Part shown: piece after piece, positions 46,818 to 54,420 of the stretch
Numbering within the stretch: position 1 is the first letter of the stretch
How the letters are laid out: the number at the start of each line of letters is the position of its first letter
From: an uncultured Pelagibacteraceae bacterium
GTDB taxonomy: Bacteria; Pseudomonadota; Alphaproteobacteria; Pelagibacterales; Pelagibacteraceae
Length of the DNA stretch: 64,000 nucleotides
NCBI GenBank assembly: GCA_902583455.1
Contig: CACHVY010000002.1
Span: 62,001-126,000 of the forward strand
Direction of reading: 5' to 3'
The notes under the pieces: model-generated
What the model saw: the letters and a program-made list of their open reading frames with translations, nothing else
The model's database searches: none
Told to the model about the DNA's origin: nothing
Made by a program: the position numbers and the translations under genes

Positions 46818-47073
46818 GACTCAAATATATAAATTGTTTAAATTCTAAGAATCTAAAATCTTTAGAAAAGAACTTATCTTTTAATTCAAATAATCTCTCT
46901 GGGGAACTAAGGTAACTATTTTGTAATTGTATTAATTCTTTTTTATTAAGTAAAATTTTAATTTTTTCTTCAGAATTAAATATCTCAGTTTCTAATTCTC
47001 TAGTTGAGGTTTTTATTAAAGTCGTGAGTATTATTAAGATTGTAATAAAAAAAATAATTAAATATTTTTTCAT
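46804..47073 (-). CDS. ftsL: FtsL-like division protein
   Basis: An 89-residue bitopic protein with a very short cytoplasmic tail, a membrane helix (about residues 3-22, starting MKKYLIIFFITILIILTTL) and a helical, coiled-coil-prone periplasmic stretch containing EKIKILLNKKELIQLQNSYLSSPERLFEL. FtsL is too divergent for motif calls, so size, topology and place between rsmH and ftsI carry the assignment; the terminal SSPERLFELKDKFF pattern is typical of alphaproteobacterial FtsL. The ATG at 47073 overlaps the rsmH stop as ATGA; an ATG four codons upstream is possible. Confidence 0.85.
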   Translation of the reverse strand: MKKYLIIFFITILIILTTLIKTSTRELETEIFNSEEKIKILLNKKELIQLQNSYLSSPERLFELKDKFFSKDFRFLEFKQFIYLSHDTK

Positions 47074-48074
47074 AATTTTGAACATTTTTTTTCTATTTCA
47101 AGTAATTCTTCAAATTTCTCGAACAAAAACTTTGTTTCTATTTTTTCTATCCCATGCCTCCTTATAGATCTTAATTTAGCGGATCTTGAAGGTGGATTTA
47201 CATCTATTTCTTCATGGGTTGGTGTTATTACTTTTTTATTGATTAATTTAAAATAAAATTCCTCATTTTTGCTAATAGGCAAATATCTAGAAACAGATTT
47301 GCTTCTTGTAATATTATTAAAAAAAAATTTGCAAATTCTATCCTCAATAGAATGAAATGTTACAGTTGCTATCACTCCATTATCCGAAACAATATTACAA
47401 GATTTAGATAGTGCAGAAACTAATTCGCTAATTTCGTTATTTACCAAAATTCTTAAAGCTTGGAAGATCTTAGTTGCTTTATTTTTTTTTGTAAAGTTTT
47501 GTTTTGATAAATTTATTATTCTTACAAGATCTTCGGTTTTGATATCTTTAAGTAATCTTTCTTTAATAATTTTTTTAGAAATTTGTTTTGCTTTTTTCTC
47601 CTCTCCAAATAATTTAAATATTAGCTCTAGTTGAGTAGCTGATAATTTCCTAATTACATCGTCAGCAGAAATTTTATTGAGCCCCATTTTCATATTTAAT
47701 TTACCTTTTGAGTTAAATGATAGTCCTTTTGAATAATCTTTTATCTGTCTATAAGAAAAGCCTAAATCGAATATTATTCCATTAATTTTTTTTGGTAATC
47801 GTATTTTGTCTATATCGCTAAATTTCCTATTATGAAAATCAAATCTATCTTTAAATTTTTTTTTAAATTTAATTGCAATAGTTTTTGATTTTGGATCTCT
47901 ATCTAAAGCAATCACTTTAGTGCCTGTAAACTCTAAAATTTTTTTTGAATATCCACCTTGTCCAAATGTACAGTCAATATAAGTGCCACCGTTTTGAGGA
48001 GAAATAATACTTAATACTTCTTTAAGTAGTACAGGATAATGTAAGTTTTTATCCGATACAATGATGGCACTCAT
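47070..48074 (-). CDS. rsmH: 16S rRNA (cytosine-1402-N4)-methyltransferase
   Basis: A 334-residue SAM-dependent methyltransferase (MraW) acting on 16S rRNA. Blocks: HYPVLLKEVLSIISPQNGGTYIDCTFGQGGYSKKIL with the SAM loop, IIFDLGFSYRQI, the inserted helical domain with LEL(I/F)KLFGEEKKAKQI, and FHSIEDRICKFFF. It stands after ftsZ here, 18 bases from its stop, instead of directly after mraZ as usual. Confidence 0.96.
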   Translation of the reverse strand: MSAIIVSDKNLHYPVLLKEVLSIISPQNGGTYIDCTFGQGGYSKKILEFTGTKVIALDRDPKSKTIAIKFKKKFKDRFDFHNRKFSDIDKIRLPKKINGIIFDLGFSYRQIKDYSKGLSFNSKGKLNMKMGLNKISADDVIRKLSATQLELIFKLFGEEKKAKQISKKIIKERLLKDIKTEDLVRIINLSKQNFTKKNKATKIFQALRILVNNEISELVSALSKSCNIVSDNGVIATVTFHSIEDRICKFFFNNITRSKSVSRYLPISKNEEFYFKLINKKVITPTHEEIDVNPPSRSAKLRSIRRHGIEKIETKFLFEKFEELLEIEKKCSKL

Positions 48075-48092
48075 CTATTTTTTCAAAGACCA

Positions 48093-49553
48093 TTAATTTT
48101 TTTGTCTTCTTAAAAATGCAGGAATTTCTAGTTCGTCTTCTTCAATCTCCTTTTCTAGACTTTCATTGGTGTTCTCATTCATGATTTCAGTATCAGAATT
48201 AAATAGTTGAGGACTCTCGTTACTTAAATCAAAATGTTCAAGCCCATTAGACTCATCATTTTGTGTACTCTGCATGGTCTCATTTAAACTTAAAGGAGTT
48301 TCCTGATCGGCAATTTTGACATTGCCAATTTCATTTTTTGTCTCCTCTAAAGCTAAATTGTTTATAGCCATATTTTCGTCTACCATTGAATTTAATAATT
48401 CACTTTCCGTATTTTTAATTTCCTCGCCTTCAACTTGTAAAGCATTCGCACCGCTTGTACTTGTTAAGAAGTTGGCACCATTATTTTTTAAAATATCATT
48501 TTTTTGAATAGCAGACACATCAGAATATCCAGGATTTCTATTTTGAATTCTGTGCACCATATTAATAACCGATTTTGACTCGGGTTGTTGTCCATCAAGT
48601 GCAGTTGCAACAATTGATACTCTCATTATACCCTCTAATGCAGGATCAGTTATAGCTCCTATTATCAACTCCGCTTCAGGGTCAACTTCTGCTCTTACTT
48701 TATTAACCGCTTCGTCAACTTCAAAAAGTTTAAGATCTTTGCCACCTGTAATATTTACAAGTAATCCTTTAGCACCCTTTAAAGTGTAGTCATCAATTAG
48801 TTGATTTGTGATTGCCATTTCAGCAGCCTTAGCAGCTCTACCTTCTCCCTCGGCTTCTCCAGTTCCCATCATAGCTTTACCCATTGCACTCATTACATGT
48901 TCAACATCTGCAAAATCCAAATTTATAAGACCGGGTCTTACCATTAAATCTGTGATACTTTGAACTCCATGTAGCAAAACATGATTTGAAAGTTCAAAAG
49001 ATTCTTCAAAAGTAGTTTGTTCACTTGCAACTTTGAAAAGATTTTGGTTTGGTATTACAATAATTGTATCAACATGTTTTCTAAGTTCCTCTAGACCTTG
49101 CTGAGCTCTTCTCATTCTAGAAGGGCCTTCATACAAAAATGGTAATGTAACAACTCCCACAGTTAAAATATTTAATTCTTTGGCTGCTCTTGCAATTACA
49201 TGGGCAGAACCTGTTCCAGTTCCACCACCCATTCCGGCTGTTATAAAAACCATGTTAGCACCCTGTAATATATTTATTATATCATTTAATGATTCATCTG
49301 CTGCTGCTTGACCAATATCTAATTTTGATCCAGCTCCCAAACCCTTCGTTAAGTTTAATCCAATTTGAATTTTTTGTTTGGCCTTACTGTGTTTTAAATC
49401 TTGGGCGTCAGTATTAACAGCAATAAATTCTACTCCTTGCAAACCATTGTCAATCATCCCATTAATTGCGTTACCTCCAGCGCCTCCAACACCAAGTACT
49501 AATATTCTTGGTTTTAATTCTCTAATATCTGGTGTTTTAAAATTTATAGTCAT
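48093..49553 (-). CDS. ftsZ: Cell-division tubulin homologue FtsZ
   Basis: A 486-residue FtsZ. GTPase core (about 15-330): [28 protein letters not shown], tubulin signature GGGTGTGSA, and the T7 synergy loop [12 protein letters not shown] long, low-complexity acidic linker (about 345-470) follows, ending in the conserved C-terminal peptide [13 protein letters not shown] that binds FtsA and other partners. A strong GGGGAG ribosome binding site precedes the ATG. Placement is unusual: between mraZ and rsmH at the head of the dcw cluster, not after ftsA. Confidence 0.98.
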   Translation of the reverse strand: MTINFKTPDIRELKPRILVLGVGGAGGNAINGMIDNGLQGVEFIAVNTDAQDLKHSKAKQKIQIGLNLTKGLGAGSKLDIGQAAADESLNDIINILQGANMVFITAGMGGGTGTGSAHVIARAAKELNILTVGVVTLPFLYEGPSRMRRAQQGLEELRKHVDTIIVIPNQNLFKVASEQTTFEESFELSNHVLLHGVQSITDLMVRPGLINLDFADVEHVMSAMGKAMMGTGEAEGEGRAAKAAEMAITNQLIDDYTLKGAKGLLVNITGGKDLKLFEVDEAVNKVRAEVDPEAELIIGAITDPALEGIMRVSIVATALDGQQPESKSVINMVHRIQNRNPGYSDVSAIQKNDILKNNGANFLTSTSGANALQVEGEEIKNTESELLNSMVDENMAINNLALEETKNEIGNVKIADQETPLSLNETMQSTQNDESNGLEHFDLSNESPQLFNSDTEIMNENTNESLEKEIEEDELEIPAFLRRQKN

Positions 49554-49564
49554 ATTCTCCCCTA

Positions 49565-50020
49565 TTAGTTATTAAATTGACGTTCCCATTTAAGGCTAGT
49601 TCTGTAAATATTTGATTTTCTTTTTGCTATTACCTTAAATTTTTCATAATTTGAGGGCTCCCATATTTGAAACGTTTTTCCCTGGCCCACGAATACCATT
49701 TTATTTTTAATTTTTGCGTGTTTTAAAAGTTTATCTGTTATTAATATTCTACCCTCACTATCAAACTGTAAACTAGTACTTTCTGAAAGTATTGAAGTTG
49801 CAAAATAATCTTTTTTTTCTTCAAAAGGATTAAGTGAGTCTATTGAATTAGAAATTTTTTCGATTCTATCTTGGGGCCAAGCTTCTATGCAATTATTATT
49901 AAATGATGGATAACAAATTACTCCGTTATAACCTAAATTTGAAAGATACGTTCTAAAACTAGCAGGCACAGATACCCTTCCCTTTTTGTCTAATTTGTTT
50001 TCGAAAGTAGATAAAAACAT
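49565..50020 (-). CDS. mraZ: Transcriptional regulator MraZ
   Basis: A 151-residue DNA-binding protein with two SpoVT-AbrB-like halves. The first begins [23 protein letters not shown]; the second has [39 protein letters not shown]. MraZ represses or modulates its own promoter and the dcw genes behind it. It is the first gene of the cluster, 11 bases before ftsZ starts, and its upstream region carries matching TGGG repeats. Confidence 0.95.
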   Translation of the reverse strand: MFLSTFENKLDKKGRVSVPASFRTYLSNLGYNGVICYPSFNNNCIEAWPQDRIEKISNSIDSLNPFEEKKDYFATSILSESTSLQFDSEGRILITDKLLKHAKIKNKMVFVGQGKTFQIWEPSNYEKFKVIAKRKSNIYRTSLKWERQFNN

Positions 50021-50048
50021 ATTTCATATTTTCCCTTATCCCATAATT

Positions 50049-50072
50049 TGGGAATATATGGGATATTATGGG
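50049..50072 (-). promoter_or_regulatory. MraZ-box: three TGGG repeats at 10-bp spacing
   Basis: TGGGA, TGGGA and TGGGT begin at 50049, 50059 and 50069 on the plus strand, separated by 5-base A/T spacers. This equals the spacing of the TGGGN repeats bound by E. coli MraZ. The repeats lie across and behind the -10 element of the mraZ promoter, so MraZ bound here could block transcription. A fourth, inverted half CCCA lies at 50040-50043. The orientation relative to the gene is CCCA when read in the direction of mraZ. Confidence 0.8.
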
Positions 50073-50091
50073 TTTTTTTAAATACAGTCAA
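50063..50091 (-). promoter_or_regulatory. Promoter candidate of mraZ and the dcw cluster
   Basis: On the minus strand TTGACT (50091-50086) and TAATAT (50068-50063) are 17 bases apart, close to the sigma-70 consensus. The -10 element sits between two TGGG repeats. It lies about 43 bases before the mraZ ATG and appears to be the main promoter for mraZ-ftsZ and the genes behind. Confidence 0.6.
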
Positions 50092-50157
50092 CAGTTGTTT
50101 TTAACAGATCTATGATTGGAACAAATGAGAAACTTTGTGATAAAATTTATTAAGATG

Positions 50158-50510
50158 CCAGATAAAATGTAAGCCGGGTTCTGTCGTTTAAACCTATCAT
50201 TTATCTAGGCTTTAAGTCTCCTTAAAGCTCAAGCAACCAACCCTGATGACTAGCCAAAGACTGCTTTTTGTTATTAACAATGTCATCTCTACTTGGTCTT
50301 GCTTCCAGTGGGGTTTTCCATGCGCTTATTGTTACCAATGAAGCCGGTGTGCTCTTACCACACCTTTTCACCCTTGCCTTGATAAGGCGGTTTGTTTTCT
50401 GTGGCACTGTCCCTAGGGTCGCCCCCGCCAGGTATTACCTGGCACTGTGTCCTTGTAAAGCCCGGACTTTCCTCTTTATAAGTATATAAAGCGATAAGTC
50501 ATTTATCTGG
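50158..50510 (-). ncRNA. rnpB: RNase P RNA, bacterial type A (rnpB)
   Basis: Read on the minus strand, the RNA begins CCAGATAAATGACTTATCGC and ends with CATTTTATCTGG, which pair as helix P1. Universally conserved pieces are seen: GAGGAAAGTCCGGGC near the 5' end, ACAGTGCCACAGAAAAC, AAGGGTGAAAAGGTG, GGTAAGAGCACACCG and the 3' part ACAGAACCCGGCTTAC. This RNA is the catalytic part of RNase P, which trims tRNA 5' ends and perhaps the two-piece tmRNA encoded in this window. The ends are placed by the P1 helix. Confidence 0.97.
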
Positions 50511-50517
50511 CAATTAG

Positions 50518-50545
50518 AAAATATATTATTTTTTTTTGTTTTCAA
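50518..50545 (-). promoter_or_regulatory. Promoter candidate of rnpB
   Basis: Minus-strand TTGAAA (50545-50540) and TATTTT (50523-50518) are separated by 16 bases, and the -10 lies 7 bases before the first base of helix P1. The position agrees well with a direct start of RNase P RNA. Confidence 0.6.
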
Positions 50546-50547
50546 TG

Positions 50548-51279
50548 TTAATTATGCCTGTATTTAACCAAATTTTTGGAGATTTTTAAACATTCAAAGT
50601 CTGTTTTTCCATTAATCAATTGCGGTCTAAATCTTCTTTGAAAAGCTTTTATTACAAATGAAATTGAATTGATTTTCTTTTTTTCTAAGAAATAACCAAT
50701 TTTTATCAAATTATTCAAAAATAATTTTTTTTCCAAAATATTAATGTTTTGGAGTCTGTATTTTTTTAAAATTTTTTTATCTAAAGAGTGCCATGCACCG
50801 ATCCGATATTTAGATAAAAATTCCCATGGAAATTTTTCACCTGGATCTTTTTTTCGTTTAGGTGCAATATCTGAATGTCCCAAATAGTTCTCTCTTTTTA
50901 TATTATACTTTTTCCCTAATTTTAAAGATAAATATTTAATTGAATTTATTTGTTTTTTATTAAAACTTTTATAACCATGTCGATGACCAGGGTTATGAAT
51001 TTCAATTCCAATTGAATATTTATTAATTTTTTTAAGTTTTTTCCAAAATGAAATTCCAGCATGCCATGATATATAAAGATCTGGTACTAAATTAATTATA
51101 GATCCATTTTTTTTAATGAAATAATGACTACTTACTTTTGACTTTTTGCTACATAGTCTATTAAGAGCAGATTTTTCAGTCTTCATTCCGGTATAATGGA
51201 AAACTAGAAATTTTATATTTTCTTTTTTTCTTTTAATTAAGTCAAAATTTGGGGAGTAAAATTGTTTAATTTCAATCAT
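50548..51279 (-). CDS. N-acetylmuramoyl-L-alanine amidase (AmpD/AmiD type) with C-terminal peptidoglycan-binding domain
   Basis: A 243-residue amidase_2 (PGRP-fold) enzyme cutting the bond between MurNAc and L-Ala. Zinc ligands fit LVFHYTGM (His), and GHSDIAPKRKKDPGEKFPW (His and Asp); YSIGIEIHNPGH supplies the catalytic glutamate region. The C-terminal 60 residues, with LIKIGYFL and VIKAFQRRFRPQLINGKTD, form a peptidoglycan-binding-1 domain. No signal peptide or lipobox is seen, so it may work in the cytoplasm on recycled anhydro-muropeptides like AmpD, although the binding domain is typical of AmiD. Stops just upstream of rnpB. Confidence 0.9.
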   Translation of the reverse strand: MIEIKQFYSPNFDLIKRKKENIKFLVFHYTGMKTEKSALNRLCSKKSKVSSHYFIKKNGSIINLVPDLYISWHAGISFWKKLKKINKYSIGIEIHNPGHRHGYKSFNKKQINSIKYLSLKLGKKYNIKRENYLGHSDIAPKRKKDPGEKFPWEFLSKYRIGAWHSLDKKILKKYRLQNINILEKKLFLNNLIKIGYFLEKKKINSISFVIKAFQRRFRPQLINGKTDFECLKISKNLVKYRHN

Positions 51280-51355
51280 TTATCGCTTTTTTTAACATAT
51301 AAAGTTATTTAAATTATCAATTTACTTTGTTAAAATATAGATTATAGAAGCTTAA

Positions 51356-52117
51356 ATGATTAAGAGTTTAAAAATTGCCATATATATTATCGCGATACAA
51401 TTTTTAGTTGTATCATTTTCTTATGGACAGGAAAAGGAAGTTAAGGATTGTTTTGAAAAAATAAATCGAGCAACTTTCGCATTTAATATGGCTTTAGATA
51501 AAGTTTTGTTTAGACCGGTTGCTACTGGTTATAGAAAATTGCCTTCACCGATTAGGACTGGGACTAGCAACGCATTAAATAATTTATCTAACTTGGTTAC
51601 TATTCCAAATAATATATTACAAGGTGATTTAAAAGCAGCAGGCAATAATACAATACGTTTAATTATAAATACTACTATTGGAATAGTTGGAATATTTGAT
51701 CCAGCTAATATTTTAGGTTTTGAAAAATTAGAAAAAGAAGATTTTGGTCAAACATTTGGTGCAATGGGTGTTGGAGAGGGTTGTTACTTAGTATTGCCAG
51801 TGATTGGTCCATCTACTGTAAGGGATGCGGTTGGATCATTAGTATCTATGAGCGGTGGAGATGCATGGTATAACGTGACCGTTAAAAACGACACACAATA
51901 TTTTAAAGAGTCAGATTATTATTATTCAAAATTAACTGAAGGCGTAGATTTTAGAGCAAAAAATTTAGAGTCTTTTGATAGCTTAGAGAAATCTTCTGTT
52001 GATTTTTATGCAACTGTAAGAAGTTTATATCTTCAAGATCGAGAAAGAAAAATCAAGAATCTTAAAGTTAAGACTGATACTTTAGATGACAGCGATTGGG
52101 ACTCTCTAGAAAAATAA
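51356..52117 (+). CDS. mlaA: MlaA (VacJ)-family outer-membrane phospholipid protein without lipobox
   Basis: A 253-residue MlaA homologue that removes misplaced phospholipids from the outer leaflet of the outer membrane. Family blocks: FEKINRATFAFNMALDKVLFRPVATGYRKL, NNLSNLVTIPNNILQGDLKAA, FGQTFGAMGVGEGCYLVLPVIGPSTVRDAVG. A signal peptide ends about VVSFSYGQ; no cysteine is placed as a lipobox, whereas E. coli MlaA is a lipoprotein. The only early cysteine, Cys26 in KDCFEKI, follows a charged stretch and does not fit. mlaC follows after 10 bases. Confidence 0.93.
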   Translation: MIKSLKIAIYIIAIQFLVVSFSYGQEKEVKDCFEKINRATFAFNMALDKVLFRPVATGYRKLPSPIRTGTSNALNNLSNLVTIPNNILQGDLKAAGNNTIRLIINTTIGIVGIFDPANILGFEKLEKEDFGQTFGAMGVGEGCYLVLPVIGPSTVRDAVGSLVSMSGGDAWYNVTVKNDTQYFKESDYYYSKLTEGVDFRAKNLESFDSLEKSSVDFYATVRSLYLQDRERKIKNLKVKTDTLDDSDWDSLEK

Positions 52118-52127
52118 AAAGCAAAAG

Positions 52128-52724
52128 ATGAAAAATTTTAGATTAATAATAACAATCTTAACGTTTTTTTTTATTAGCTTAACTTCAAATTCGTTAGCAA
52201 ATATATACTCTAATTTTATCGATGATATTACTGATAAAGCTAGCAATGTTTTATCTAGTCAAGAGACTAGGGAAGTTAAAATCCAAGAACTCGTTAAAAT
52301 CGGAGAAAACTCAGTTGATATAGATGGCATTGGTTTTTATACTTTAGGCAAACATAGAAAAAGTTTAAACGATGATCAAAAAGATGAATTTAAAAAGATT
52401 TTTAGAGATTACTTCCTTAAGAGTTTTTCAACAAGATTAGTTGAATATAAAGAGGCAAAAATTGTTGTAATTTCCGAAGATGTAAAAAATGATAAATATA
52501 CAATTGTAAAAAGTAAACTTTTAGCAACATCAAACAGACCAGAGGTTTCAATTGACTGGAGAGTTTATACAAAAAATCCATCGAAACCTTTGATAAGAGA
52601 CCTAATTATTGAGGGACTTAGCTTAGCTAGAACTCAAAAAGAGGAATTTAATTCTATAATTATGAATAATGACGGGGATGTTAATGCTCTCTTTACTAGC
52701 CTAAGAGAATTTAATAATAGGTAA
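52128..52724 (+). CDS. mlaC: MlaC-family periplasmic phospholipid carrier
   Basis: A 198-residue protein with signal peptide (about residues 1-24, ending SLANIYS) and the Tol_Tol_Ttg2 fold of MlaC. Conserved parts: the helix QKDEFKKIFRDYFLKSFSTRLVEYKEAK and the C-terminal block IDWRVYTKNPSKPLIRDLIIEGLSLARTQKEEFNSII, typical of MlaC with the W-x-V/L ... D(L/V)xxEGxS(L/M) pattern. MlaC shuttles phospholipids between MlaA and MlaFEDB. The latter complex is not in this window, so it must be elsewhere or absent. Confidence 0.92.
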   Translation: MKNFRLIITILTFFFISLTSNSLANIYSNFIDDITDKASNVLSSQETREVKIQELVKIGENSVDIDGIGFYTLGKHRKSLNDDQKDEFKKIFRDYFLKSFSTRLVEYKEAKIVVISEDVKNDKYTIVKSKLLATSNRPEVSIDWRVYTKNPSKPLIRDLIIEGLSLARTQKEEFNSIIMNNDGDVNALFTSLREFNNR

Positions 52725-52775
52725 TTCTAAGTAATATAATTTAATTAATAAATTATTTTATTTCATTTAGATTTT

Positions 52776-52852
52776 TGGTGGGCCCGCCAGGACTCGAACC
52801 TGGGACCAATACATTATGAGTGTACTGCTCTAACCAACTGAGCTACAGGCCC
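52776..52852 (-). tRNA. tRNA with CAT anticodon, probably tRNA-Ile2 (lysidine-modified)
   Basis: A 77-base gene with encoded CCA. Acceptor stem GGGCCTG/CGGGCCC, D-arm GCTC/GAGC with AGTTGGTTA loop, anticodon loop CTCATAA, and T-arm CCAGG-TTCGAGT-CCTGG are canonical. CAT can be initiator Met, elongator Met or Ile2. The C4-G69 and C5-G68 pairs that TilS reads in Ile2, the GGGCC start and the similarity to Ile tRNAs favour Ile2. No initiator features (three G-C pairs at the anticodon stem base, unpaired first base) are seen. Confidence 0.85.
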
Positions 52853-52903
52853 TTTTCTAATTTTTTTTATATCAAAAAAAAAGTTTTTTCAATTTTAATA
52901 TTT

Positions 52904-52978
52904 TGGTGGGCCGTGTTGGTTACGCTCCAACTACCCCTGCAATGTCAATGCAGTACTCTACTATTGAGCTAACGGCCC
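52904..52978 (-). tRNA. tRNA-Val (GAC) with non-canonical D and T loops
   Basis: A 75-base cloverleaf with perfect stems and encoded CCA: acceptor GGGCCGT/ACGGCCC, D-stem GCTC/GAGT, anticodon stem CTGCA/TGCAG with loop TTGACAT, variable loop GGGTA, and T-stem GTTGG/CCAAC. The anticodon is GAC (valine). The T loop reads AGCGTAA in place of TTCRANN and the D loop AATAGTA lacks the GG pair, so the usual elbow contacts cannot form in the standard way. Stem conservation argues against a simple pseudogene. It stands 51 bases from the CAT tRNA, both on the minus strand. Confidence 0.78.
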
Positions 52979-52982
52979 TATT

Positions 52983-54269
52983 TTATATTTTAAGAATATT
53001 TTTTTTATTTTCTTTAATAAAAAAAATATTTGTTTTTTCGTTTACTGCATACAATATTGATAAGTTTAAAATAAACAAGCTTATATTGAAATCACTAAAA
53101 AATGCCCCAGATGGCAGCAGTGGTAAAAAATTACAAATTAAAAAAATAAATGCCCCAATTTGTAAATAATTTTGCGAGTCTATAATTTCCCTCAAATTTT
53201 TAAAAATTAACCTAAAAAAGATATAAAGTAACAATATTGTTCCAATAAGACCATGTTCAGATAAAAATTCAAAATATATCTGGTGTGGATGTGTCGTACA
53301 AAAATAATTATTTTTTTTAAATTTATTTTTATTACTACAAGTTTCAACTCTATAATTTTTGTTACCAACCCCAATTAATGGATTATTTTTAAAAACTTCA
53401 AAACCTGATTTATAAAGTTTTATATAAATGTTATTTTCAAAATATGTTAAATTTTTATCTGCGTAAATTTTAGAAAAAATCTGACCAATATATCTATTTT
53501 TAAGATAATCTGAATTAATTATCACTAACATGATTAATATTGGTAAGACTATTAATAAAGTGACTTTTAATTTAAAATTAAATATATCAATTAAACATAT
53601 GAGTAAAATTAACCCAAATAAAGCTTTTAGGGTATTTGATCTTTCACCTGTAATTAACACTGAAGAGAAAAATATTAATATTGCTATAAAAAATATCATG
53701 TTTCCATATTTTTTATTTTTTAAAATGTTTAATAAATATCCTAATATTATAAATATAAAACCATTTATAAAAGCTCCTGCAATTGGCTCATCTTTAAAAA
53801 AACTTACAATTCTCTCCCCATGCGGTTGAGGAATACCATTTGAAGAAATCGCTCCCCAACCAAAAATATTAGCACCAGTAAATCTCTCAAAATAAACATC
53901 AAATATAAAAATTAAAAATATTATCGTCCAAATAAAAAAAATTTTTTTACTGATTTTAATAGCAAAAAATAAATAGTTAATTGCTAAAAAAAATAATATA
54001 AATCTTATAAAACCTAAATTTCTTAAAATACTGTTTTCAATACTTAAAGATATAAGAGTGTTAAATACAAGATATAAGTATAAAAATAACAATATTCTCA
54101 CTGTGTTATCTTTTATTAAAAAATTATAATGCTTAAATTTTAAGAAAAAAAATAAATACATAAGAGAAATTGTAACCATATTTATAAGTGATACGGACGG
54201 ACCAACAAGAATAGATAACGGAACAAATAATAAAAGAATAAAAAAAATCTTATTTGAAAAATTAGTCAT
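52983..54269 (-). CDS. O-antigen ligase/polymerase-like (WaaL/Wzy) membrane protein
   Basis: A 428-residue polytopic protein with about eleven membrane segments and one large periplasmic loop (about residues 240-345). The loop holds ENNIYIKLYKSGFEVFKNNPLIGVGNKNYR and CTTHPHQIYFEFLSEHGLIG, with the HxHxxxxexxxExG type pattern of the Wzy_C/O-antigen ligase family. The ligase variety attaches finished O-chains to lipid A-core; the polymerase variety elongates repeat units. The family cannot separate the two. It is the first gene of the polysaccharide island and ends only 5 bases from the tRNA-Val gene. Confidence 0.9.
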   Translation of the reverse strand: MTNFSNKIFFILLLFVPLSILVGPSVSLINMVTISLMYLFFFLKFKHYNFLIKDNTVRILLFLYLYLVFNTLISLSIENSILRNLGFIRFILFFLAINYLFFAIKISKKIFFIWTIIFLIFIFDVYFERFTGANIFGWGAISSNGIPQPHGERIVSFFKDEPIAGAFINGFIFIILGYLLNILKNKKYGNMIFFIAILIFFSSVLITGERSNTLKALFGLILLICLIDIFNFKLKVTLLIVLPILIMLVIINSDYLKNRYIGQIFSKIYADKNLTYFENNIYIKLYKSGFEVFKNNPLIGVGNKNYRVETCSNKNKFKKNNYFCTTHPHQIYFEFLSEHGLIGTILLLYIFFRLIFKNLREIIDSQNYLQIGAFIFLICNFLPLLPSGAFFSDFNISLFILNLSILYAVNEKTNIFFIKENKKNILKI

Positions 54270-54420
54270 TACTTAATAGATAGTAATCGAATTTTTGATT
54301 ATTGTATAGGATAGTAGGACAAATTAAGAGATATATTTTTTATTAACAGTTGTAATTCTTTAATAAATAAATATCTTATTAATAATTTTCTATCAACCTT
54401 ATATTGGATGCTTGCAATTA

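Noticed and set aside
50222-50407. Short open frames on both strands within 50222-50489
   Set aside because: They lie entirely in the RNase P RNA gene and resemble no protein.
52903-53169. An 88-codon plus-strand frame
   Set aside because: It runs across the tRNA-Val gene and the end of the O-antigen ligase gene in another frame, with no ribosome binding site.
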